Part shown: positions 41,991-48,797 of the stretch, in pieces
Numbering within the stretch: position 1 is the first letter of the stretch
Layout: each line of letters opens with the position of its first letter
DNA from: Streptomyces sp. CNQ-509
GTDB taxonomy: Bacteria; Actinomycetota; Actinomycetes; Streptomycetales; Streptomycetaceae
Assembly: GCF_001011035.1 (NCBI RefSeq)
Contig: NZ_CP011492.1
Location: 4,039,501 to 4,103,500, forward strand
DNA length: 64,000 bases
Direction of reading: 5' to 3'
The notes under the pieces: model-generated
Told to the model about the DNA's origin: nothing
Seen by the model: the letters and a program-made list of their open reading frames with translations, nothing else
The model's database searches: none
Made by a program: the position numbers and the translations under genes

Positions 41991-42207
41991 GCGGTGTCGT
42001 CTCCTTCGTCGTCTCTGCGAATGGGGTGGCGGGCGAGGGGATCGCCGCTCGGATTTACTATCCCTTTACTCCGGTGTCCGCGACATCGGCATTCGGCCAG
42101 ATCCACTCGATCCGACGACTCGCACGGAGCAGGGCGACGGGCGGCCGGCAGCGGGCGACCGGAGACCGGCGACCGGCGGCGAACTACCAAGGAGGAGCGG
42201 TCCCCCC

Positions 42208-42378
42208 ATGGGCGAACCTCCCGATGCCACTCCTGCATACGCGCCACCGCGTCCGGCAGCGGCAGCGGGCGCCGGGCGGCCTCCACCCTCGACGACATCC
42301 TCGCCCGGCTGCTTCTCGCGCAACCGGCCTGAGTGCGGGGCCGGGCCGGGTGTGTGTCGCGATATAACGCTAGTCTGA
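42208..42378 (+). CDS. Possible 56-residue protein after a strong ribosome site (doubtful)
   Basis: AAGGAGGAG at 42189-42197 is the strongest ribosome-like site in the 450-base gap between the Spo0M and DUF1707 genes, and ATG 42208 lies 10 bases after it. The frame reads MGEPPDATPAYAPPRPAAAAG and ends at 42378. The composition is simple (Pro/Ala/Ser rich) and there is no known domain. A different frame shows a more protein-like end (STLDDILARLLLAQPA), so the coding frame is uncertain and a frameshift in either cannot be ruled out. Confidence 0.3.
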   Translation: MGEPPDATPAYAPPRPAAAAGAGRPPPSTTSSPGCFSRNRPECGAGPGVCRDITLV

Positions 42379-42441
42379 GGGTCGCGCCGATGTCCGCGTC
42401 GCGCGCACGTGTGAGGGACCGGGACGGAACAGGACGGAAGC

Positions 42442-43122
42442 ATGCCGGGAGAGATCTCGCCCACCGGACAGAACTCCGGCCCGGGCTCGCCGGGGCCGCC
42501 TGGCTCGCCGGGGGTACCGGGGCCGCCGGGCTCGCAGCCCGAACTGCGCGCGTCGCACGCCGACCGGGACCGGGTGGTGGACGTGCTGCGGATCGCCGCG
42601 GGGGAGGGCCTGCTGACCGCGGACGAGCTGGACCAGCGCGTGGAGGCCGCCCTGTCGGCCCGTACCCGCAGCGAACTGGCCGTGCTCACCGCCGATCTGC
42701 CGCCCGTACCGGCCGGGGCGGGCGCGGCCGGGTCCGAGGTGAAGGACCTGGTCAGGATCGAGCAGATCCACGGCGGCGCGATCGAGCGCGTGGGGCGCTG
42801 GGTGGTGCCGCGGAGGCTGGAACTCGCGGTGACGCACTGCGAGGTGACCCTCGACTTCACCGACGCCGTGATCACGCAGGACACCCTGCGGATCGACGTG
42901 GCCATGATGGGGAAGAACCTGACGCTGGTCACCGGTCCCGGCATCGTGGTCGACACCGACGGCCTGCGGTTGGTGCACAGCAAGGTCGTGTTCCGCGAGC
43001 CGCCCGCGGATTCCGGTGTGCCGGTGAGGCTGCGGGTGGAGCTGTACGGCCAGAAGGCCCACGGCCGCGTCGTCGTACGACCGCGGCGGCGGACGTTCGG
43101 GCAGTGGCTGCTGCGGAGGTAG
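42442..43122 (+). CDS. DUF1707 protein with collagen-like N-terminal linker
   Basis: The 226-residue product starts with a GPG/GPPG collagen-like stretch, then LRASHADRDRVVDVLRIAAGEGLLTADELDQRVEAALSARTRSELAVLTADLP, the DUF1707 signature. The last 120 residues form repeated strands (RLELAVTHCEVTLDFTDAVITQDTLRIDVAMMGKNLTLVTGP), the beta-helix-like domain often paired with DUF1707 and also found in cell-envelope stress proteins. No membrane helix is present. Function is unknown. An AT-rich promoter-like stretch (GATATAACG) lies 70-85 bases upstream. Confidence 0.85.
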   Translation: MPGEISPTGQNSGPGSPGPPGSPGVPGPPGSQPELRASHADRDRVVDVLRIAAGEGLLTADELDQRVEAALSARTRSELAVLTADLPPVPAGAGAAGSEVKDLVRIEQIHGGAIERVGRWVVPRRLELAVTHCEVTLDFTDAVITQDTLRIDVAMMGKNLTLVTGPGIVVDTDGLRLVHSKVVFREPPADSGVPVRLRVELYGQKAHGRVVVRPRRRTFGQWLLRR

Positions 43123-43643
43123 TGCTCCCGTGAGCCGGGGGTGCGCTCCGGCAAGCGGGGTAACGGCGGCGGGGCCGGTCGCCCGGCGCTCCCTGAGCTG
43201 ACGTTCGGCACGGTGACCCGCCGGGATTACCGGGCGACGTACCCGACCGGCGACGGCACCCGCCACATCTGAGACATCTCGGTGACCGGCTCCGGCCGTC
43301 GGTGAAGTCGATCTCGCCCATGGTCGTGAACACGCCCTGAACGTAGCCCAGGACCTGCTCCTTCCCCGTGAAGCGGGCGGCGTCCTCCCTGTTTCCAGCC
43401 CGGGCCCCCTCACCCACCCCACGGGCGAAGCCCTCACCGCATCCTCCGCAAGGGCACCTGACCACGGACCGAGAGGCGGAGTGGTCTGTTGCTCGCCGCG
43501 GGACGGCAGCCGTGACCTGCGGTGAGGGGCGGCGCGTCCGGGTGGGGAGCGCTGGGAACGGAGCGGGTCACCCTCCGTCATCGGCCCCGGACGCGCTCCC
43601 GCCGACGGTGGTGCGCTCTGTCGAACGGATGCACCATTGAGGT
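43123..43643. other. Relic-bearing intergenic region with SnoaL-like fragment on minus strand
   Basis: About 520 bases without an intact gene. At 43295-43405 the minus strand reads RFTGKEQVLGYVQGVFTTMG, EIDFTDG, which looks like the N-terminal part of a SnoaL/NTF2-like small protein; both ends are missing. A short plus-strand frame before it (LPELTFGTVTRRDYRATYPTG) is not recognised. The remainder shows nothing supportable. Confidence 0.45.
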
Positions 43644-46103
43644 GTGGGATCAGCGCAAGCCGACAGGCCGCGAGCGACTGTCGGGGAGACCGAAGGCTAT
43701 CGGTTCGACATCACCGATGCCGCGATCGTGGTGGGCCCGGAGGGCCTGGTTCAGCAGTGGAGCGAGGGCGCTGAGGCGCTGTTCGGCTACGCTGCGCCGG
43801 ACGCCGTCGCACAGCGTGTCACGGAGTTCCTGGCGATCCCGTGGGACGAGCGCTGGGAGATCGCCGAACGGAACCGGGCCGGAAGAGGCTGGACGGGCAC
43901 CTTCACGGCGTATCGCCACGACGGCAGCCGCCTTCAGACCAGGGCACAGGTCTGCCCGCTCGGGCTCCACCACGGGGCGAGCTGGCTCATTCTGGCCACG
44001 GACCTCGCCACCGCACAGGCGCGGGAGCGCGACCACGCGATCCTGCGCGGACTGTTCACCGAGTCTCCGTTCGGGCTGGCCGTGGTGGACCCGCAACTGA
44101 GGCTCGTCATGGTCAACCCCGCACTGGAACGCATGGAGGGTGTCCCCGCACGGCAACAGCTTGGCCGCACCCTCGGCGACATCGTTCCCGAAGAGGCCGG
44201 TCCGGCGACGGAAGCCCGCGCCCAGGAGGTACTGCAGACGGGCGAGCCACAGGTCGCCGTCTCCCATGCCGACCCCCCGGCCGCTTCCTCCACCCATCTG
44301 CCGCACGTCCGCTCCCGCTCGTCCTTCAGGCTTCAGGACCTCGCCGGCCACACCCTGGGGATGGGCCAAGCGGTACTCGATGTCACCAGTTACTACCAGG
44401 TACGACGGCACCTCACCTTGCTCAGCGAGGCCGGTATCCGCATCGGCAGCACGCTGGATCTCGAACGTATCGCCCAGGAATTCGCCGAGGTGCTGGTGCC
44501 GGAGGTCGCCGACTTCGTCGCCGTCGACGTCTCTGCCGCCATCATCCGTGGCCACGAGCCTGCTCCGGTCCTGACCGCCGGTTCCGCCGAACTGATCCGA
44601 CGCGCTCAGCAGTCCATCCGTGCGGACCTTCCGGAATCCGAGTCGCCGCTGGGGACACCGGTCACCTACTCCGAGACCTCGCCCCAGCACCGTTGCGTCG
44701 CCACGGGCCGTCCCGTGATGGACCCCACCGTGGATCTGTCGACCCCCTGGCTGTCCCAGGACGCGGCGCGCTCGGACAAACTGCGGGAAGTCGGCATCCA
44801 CTCCCACCTGGTGGTGCCCCTGCGCGCCCGCGGCGTCACCATGGGGGTGGCCACCCTGGTGCGCTGGAAGAACCCCGAAGCCTTTGACGCCGACGACCTG
44901 CTCCTCGTCGAAGAACTCGCTGCCTACGCGGCCGTCTGCATCGACAACGCCCGGCTCTTCGGCCGCGAACACCGCGCCGCCCTGTCCCTCCAGCGCCACC
45001 TCCTCCCCAAGGACCTGCCGGCCCCCACCGGCGTGGAAGTCGCCTACCGCTACCTGCCGGCCGACACCCACGCAGGCGTCGGTGGGGACTGGTTCGACGT
45101 GCTGCCCCTTTCCGGTGCCCGCATCGGACTGGTCGTGGGCGATGTCGTCGGCCACGGAATGAACGCGGCAGCCACCATGGGACGCCTGCGCACCGCCGTC
45201 CAGACCCTCGCCGCCCTCGACATGCCGCCCGCCGAGCTGGTCGCCCACCTCGACGACCTCGTCGCCCACCTCGACGAAGCGGAGACGGCGGACCACCACA
45301 TCCCCGGCGTGATCGGGGCCACGTGCCTCTACTGCGTGTACGACCCCGTCTCCCGTACCGCGGAGATCACCCGCGCGGGACACCCCCCGCCTGCCATCGC
45401 CCACCCCGACAAGGCCGTCGAATTCCTGGACATCCCGGCAGGACCCCCACTCGGACTGGGCGGCCTGCCCTTCGAATCCACGCACCTCGAGATCCCGGAC
45501 GAGAGCGTCCTCGCCTTCTACACGGACGGCCTCATCACCGCCTCCGCCGACCGCGACATCGATCTCGGCTTCACCCGGCTGGCCTTCGCGCTGGCGTACC
45601 CCGACCGTCCGCTGGAAGAGATCTGCGAGGTCATGGAGCGCCTGCTGCTCCCGGACCGTCCCCGCGACGACGTCGCCTTCCTCGTCGTACGCCCACGGTC
45701 CGTCAAGGAAGAGAACGTCGTGACCTGGCACCTGCCCTACGAACTCACGGCGGTCGGCCAGGCCCGGTCCCTCACCACGGAGCAACTGGCGGCCTGGCAT
45801 CTGGAAGATCTCGCCTTCACCGCCGGACTGATCGTCAGCGAGTTGGTGACCAACGCCATCCGCCACGCCTCCGGCCCGATCAGCCTGCGCCTCATCCGGG
45901 ACGTGAACCTGATACTCGAAGTCTCCGACGGCAGCAGCACCTCCCCCCACCTGCGCCAGGCCCAAGTCGACGACGAAGGCGGACGCGGGCTCTTCCTGGT
46001 GGCCCAGTTCGCCCAGGGCTGGGGAACCCGCTATACGGCGGACGGCAAGACCATCTGGGCCGAGCAACTCCTCCCCCGTGGCGCCCCGGGCCCTTCCGGC
46101 TGA
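43644..46103 (+). CDS. PAS-GAF-SpoIIE phosphatase with C-terminal HATPase domain
   Basis: An 819-residue cytosolic multidomain regulator. PAS domain in residues about 15-120 (VVGPEGLVQQWSEGAEALFGYAAPDAVAQ) and a second at 130-245 (ESPFGLAVVDPQLRLVMVNPALERMEGV). GAF at about 265-430. The SpoIIE PP2C at 440-670 has metal-site motifs GVGGDWFDVLPLSGARIGLVVGDVVGHG and AGHPPPAI. The C-terminal HATPase_c (680-815, LIVSELVTNAIRHASG) is an RsbW-like kinase. One polypeptide thus carries both arms of a partner-switching system. The start is a GTG with no obvious strong ribosome site. Confidence 0.93.
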   Translation: MGSAQADRPRATVGETEGYRFDITDAAIVVGPEGLVQQWSEGAEALFGYAAPDAVAQRVTEFLAIPWDERWEIAERNRAGRGWTGTFTAYRHDGSRLQTRAQVCPLGLHHGASWLILATDLATAQARERDHAILRGLFTESPFGLAVVDPQLRLVMVNPALERMEGVPARQQLGRTLGDIVPEEAGPATEARAQEVLQTGEPQVAVSHADPPAASSTHLPHVRSRSSFRLQDLAGHTLGMGQAVLDVTSYYQVRRHLTLLSEAGIRIGSTLDLERIAQEFAEVLVPEVADFVAVDVSAAIIRGHEPAPVLTAGSAELIRRAQQSIRADLPESESPLGTPVTYSETSPQHRCVATGRPVMDPTVDLSTPWLSQDAARSDKLREVGIHSHLVVPLRARGVTMGVATLVRWKNPEAFDADDLLLVEELAAYAAVCIDNARLFGREHRAALSLQRHLLPKDLPAPTGVEVAYRYLPADTHAGVGGDWFDVLPLSGARIGLVVGDVVGHGMNAAATMGRLRTAVQTLAALDMPPAELVAHLDDLVAHLDEAETADHHIPGVIGATCLYCVYDPVSRTAEITRAGHPPPAIAHPDKAVEFLDIPAGPPLGLGGLPFESTHLEIPDESVLAFYTDGLITASADRDIDLGFTRLAFALAYPDRPLEEICEVMERLLLPDRPRDDVAFLVVRPRSVKEENVVTWHLPYELTAVGQARSLTTEQLAAWHLEDLAFTAGLIVSELVTNAIRHASGPISLRLIRDVNLILEVSDGSSTSPHLRQAQVDDEGGRGLFLVAQFAQGWGTRYTADGKTIWAEQLLPRGAPGPSG

Positions 46104-46358
46104 CGCCGATCCGGTTGGTTGTGCGGATTTCCCGACGATGGAAACGGCTCATCTGCTGACCACCGGATTCCCGGCCCCACCGGACTCGCAGAGCCGCCAG
46201 GTACGCGCTCGGGTCGTGCCACACGACCCCCCGGTCCTGCCACTCCACAACGACGTACCGCATGGCCTCCCCTCATCGATCGCTCAGCGCAGGGAACGTG
46301 GGCTGCCGCAACAGCCTGCCTGCCTGGATGGATCCGGCACGGTGGGTACCTTCGGCTC

Positions 46359-46799
46359 ATGAACCTCTCCGCGGTCGAGGCTCGTGATCGCTTCATCGGC
46401 TCCCCGGTTGCGCGGCTGGCTACCGCCGACGGGGCGGGTGTGCCGCACGTGGTGCCCATCACCTTCGCCGTCGACGGGGATGTGATCGTCTTCGCCGTCG
46501 ATCACAAGCCGAAGCGCACGACCGGCCTGCGCCGGCTACGCAACATCGCGGAGAACCCTGCCGTGTCGGTCATCGCCGATCACTACGCCGACGACTGGGC
46601 ATCCTTGTGGTGGGCCCGCGCCGACGGCCGGGCTGAGATCCGGCAAGACGACGCCGGCCGCCTGCCGGCCGTTGAACTGCTGCAACAGAAGTACCGTCAG
46701 TACGAGGAAGCACCCCCGCCGGGTGCGGTGGTCGTTATCCACGTCGTGACCTGGACCGGGTGGGCGTTCACCGACGACACGAAAGGCCCGGGTCGCTGA
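46359..46799 (+). CDS. PPOX-class F420-dependent oxidoreductase (TIGR03668-like)
   Basis: A 146-residue split-barrel flavin/deazaflavin protein: RFIGSPVARLATADGAGVPHVVPITFAVDGDVIVFAVDHKPKRTTGLRRLRNIAENPAVSVIADHYADDWASLWWARADGRAEI. The HxVPI, DxKPK and W-x-W-x-R features are those of the F420-binding PPOX family, which reduces small unsaturated molecules. The stop codon and last residues (KGPGR) lie within the GC hairpin that normally follows a tRNA gene, suggesting the 3' end was made by an integration event. No adjacent partner. Confidence 0.9.
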   Translation: MNLSAVEARDRFIGSPVARLATADGAGVPHVVPITFAVDGDVIVFAVDHKPKRTTGLRRLRNIAENPAVSVIADHYADDWASLWWARADGRAEIRQDDAGRLPAVELLQQKYRQYEEAPPPGAVVVIHVVTWTGWAFTDDTKGPGR

Positions 46800-46860
46800 C
46801 CTGGGCCTTCTGGCTGGAGCGGGCGACGGGAATCGAACCCGCGCTCTGAGCTTGGGAAGT
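46784..46860 (-). repeat. tRNA-Gly(CCC) 3'-half plus terminator: attachment-site relic 1
   Basis: On the minus strand, 46860-46815 reads as the 3' half of tRNA-Gly: ACTTCCCAAGCTCAGAGC (anticodon CCC), then the T-arm GCGGGTTCGATTCCCGT and acceptor CGCCCGCTCCA. A GGCCCAGGTC-AGC-GACCCGGGCC hairpin (46784-46806) follows it. The 5' half of the tRNA is absent. Similar copies lie at 54781-54806 and 57207-57254. Duplicated tRNA 3' halves are the normal trace of site-specific integration of actinomycete mobile elements. Confidence 0.82.
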
Positions 46861-46862
46861 TC

Positions 46863-47050
46863 GTGCCGAACCCGAAGGTCGGCGCTGGTTTGCGGGCGAA
46901 CACGGGTAAGAAGTTCGACTCGGCCCTCGACGCCTTCCGGACCGGCTACCCGGACGTGGAGGTGGAGCCTGCGCTGCTGGACGGCGAGGTGGCACCGCGG
47001 CTGCTGGAGCAGGGCGCCGACGCCGAACCCGGCGCACCCCGGGCCGCGAC
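46863..47050 (+). pseudogene. Universal stress protein fragment
   Basis: SALDAFRTGYPDVEVEPALLDGEVAPRLLEQGADAEPGAP matches the C-terminal half of an actinobacterial USP domain (helix, then YPDVEV strand, then the AD in front of the LLVVGSRG loop), but the nucleotide-binding G-x2-G loop is missing and the frame drifts. It begins immediately on the tRNA half at 46860. The preceding residues (PNPKVGAGLRANTGKK) are not from a USP. Confidence 0.65.
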
Positions 47051-47111
47051 GCCTCCACCGATGCCCTTTGCCACGATTGCGCTGGTTTGCGGCTGACTCC
47101 AGGATGGGGTC

Positions 47112-48797
47112 ATGACTCCCACCGGCACCGGAGACCGCTTCGACGCCTTTCGTGCGCTGGCCGACCGGAGCGGACGGCCCGGACAGCGGCTGCTGGAGTC
47201 CCTGGCCGGAAGGAGAGCGGGTACGGGAGAAGACCCCGGAGCCTGGGCTCCGGCCATCGCCGCGGACATGGGGCTGCCCGCTGCCGCCGGGCTCGGGCCG
47301 GCGACCTACTACGAGGATCTGGCCGCTCCGCACGGCCGCCGTCACGTCCGGGTCTGCACGGCGACGGCGTGCTTCGCCGCCCGGTCCGGACGTCACCTCG
47401 GCGAGGTGGAGCAGGCGCTGGGCGTGCGTGCCGGCACGGCCTCACCGGACGGGGAGGCATCGCTGCAATCCGTGCGCTGTCTGGGGTACTGCTACGCGGG
47501 TCCCGCCGCGCTCGACGGCGACACACCCTGCACCGGCCCGACGCTCACCCGTCAGCTCACGGGACGCGAGCCCGCCCGGACGCCCGGGATCCCGGCAGCC
47601 GACGGCACCGGTGACCCCGTGCTGCTGGGAGGTGCGGTGGCCGGCGAGCCGGCGTGGCGGGTGTGGCCGCGGATCGTCGGCACCGGTGCCGCCGATGAGG
47701 TCCGGGCGCAGGTGGCCGTGTCCGGGCTTCGGGGCCGCGGGGGAGCGGGGTTCCGGGTGGCCGCGAAGTGGGAGGCGGCCGGGCAGGCGCGCGGCAGTGT
47801 GGTGGTGGCCAACGGGGACGAGGGCGATCCGGGCTCGTACGCCGATCGGCTGCTGCTGGAGGCGGACCCGGAGCGGGTGCTGGAGGGCCTGGCGCTGGCC
47901 TGCTTCGCTTGCGGGGCCGAGCGGGGCGTGGTGCTGGTGCGCTCGGAGTATCCGCATGCGCTGGCACGGATGCGGGACGCGGTTGAGCAAGGTTACGCCG
48001 AGGGTCACTTCGGCCCGTCGGTGCACGGGACGGACGTCACTCTGCACGTGGAAGTGGCGGAGGGCGCCGGATCGTATGTCGCGGGTGAGGAGACGGCTCT
48101 GATCGCCGGTCTGGAGGGGGACCGGGGCTGTGCCCGGCCGCGGCCGCCGTACCCGACCCAGCGCGGCTTGTGGGACGCGCCGACGGTGGTGAACAACGTG
48201 GAGACCCTGGCGTCCGTCCCGTGGATCGTCGCCCGCGGCGGGGAGGCGTACGCCCGCCGGGGGGTTCCGGGCGAGACCGGGACGAAGCTGGTGTGCCTGT
48301 CGGAGCGGTTCGTCCGGCCGGGCGCGTACGAGGTCGAACTCGGTACGCCCCTGCTGCGGATCGTCGCGGAACTCGGCGGTGGCCTCAAGGACGGCGGGGA
48401 GCCGGCCGCGGTGCAGGTCGGCGGGCCACTGGGCGGATTCCTCGGGCCGGACGACCTGGACGTGCCCCTGACCACCGCCGGCCTCGCGGCCCGGGGCGCC
48501 GCGCTCGGCCATGCCGGGCTGGTCGCCTTCGACCACCGCGTAGCCCCGGAAGAAGTGCTGCGGCACGTCTGGCAGTTCGCGGCGGCGGAAAGCTGCGGCG
48601 CCTGTTCCCCGTGCCGCGTGGGCGCGCGCCGCGGCCTGGAGCTGGCCGCCGCCGGCGCCCCGCCCGGACCGGAGTGGGACCGGCTCGGCCGGGTGCTGGC
48701 CGAGGCGAGCCTGTGCGCCTTCGGCCGGCGGATCCCGCCCGCCGTGCACAGCCTCGCCCGCGCCTACGGCGACCGCCTGGCGGGGTGGGCTCTGTGA
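47112..48797 (+). CDS. NAD-linked formate dehydrogenase beta subunit (NuoE/NuoF fusion type)
   Basis: The 561-residue product fuses a NuoE-like thioredoxin [2Fe-2S] domain to NuoF. Cys ligands appear in VCTATACFAARS near residue 81 and in RCLGYCYAGP near 120. The FMN/NADH-binding glycine-rich loop GLRGRGGAGFRVAAKW is near 205, and the [4Fe-4S] motif ESCGACSPCRVG plus a later LCAFGRR Cys is near 495-540. This is the diaphorase arm that passes formate electrons to NAD+. It overlaps the alpha-subunit gene by GTGA. GGATGG-type ribosome site is weak. It lies inside the tRNA-flanked island. Confidence 0.92.
   Translation: MTPTGTGDRFDAFRALADRSGRPGQRLLESLAGRRAGTGEDPGAWAPAIAADMGLPAAAGLGPATYYEDLAAPHGRRHVRVCTATACFAARSGRHLGEVEQALGVRAGTASPDGEASLQSVRCLGYCYAGPAALDGDTPCTGPTLTRQLTGREPARTPGIPAADGTGDPVLLGGAVAGEPAWRVWPRIVGTGAADEVRAQVAVSGLRGRGGAGFRVAAKWEAAGQARGSVVVANGDEGDPGSYADRLLLEADPERVLEGLALACFACGAERGVVLVRSEYPHALARMRDAVEQGYAEGHFGPSVHGTDVTLHVEVAEGAGSYVAGEETALIAGLEGDRGCARPRPPYPTQRGLWDAPTVVNNVETLASVPWIVARGGEAYARRGVPGETGTKLVCLSERFVRPGAYEVELGTPLLRIVAELGGGLKDGGEPAAVQVGGPLGGFLGPDDLDVPLTTAGLAARGAALGHAGLVAFDHRVAPEEVLRHVWQFAAAESCGACSPCRVGARRGLELAAAGAPPGPEWDRLGRVLAEASLCAFGRRIPPAVHSLARAYGDRLAGWAL

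Noticed and set aside
42026..42332. Coding frame ending STLDDILARLLLAQPA
   Set aside because: Protein-like end but no ribosome site or start in the same frame; kept only as a note under the doubtful short ORF.
46103..46263. Minus-strand frame MRYVVVEWQDRGVVWHDPSA
   Set aside because: Protein-like beginning but no recognisable family, and the frame then runs antisense into the SpoIIE gene; not supportable as a gene.
46815..46860. Functional tRNA-Gly gene
   Set aside because: Only the 3' half is present; no D-arm or 5' acceptor strand upstream. Same for 57207-57254.
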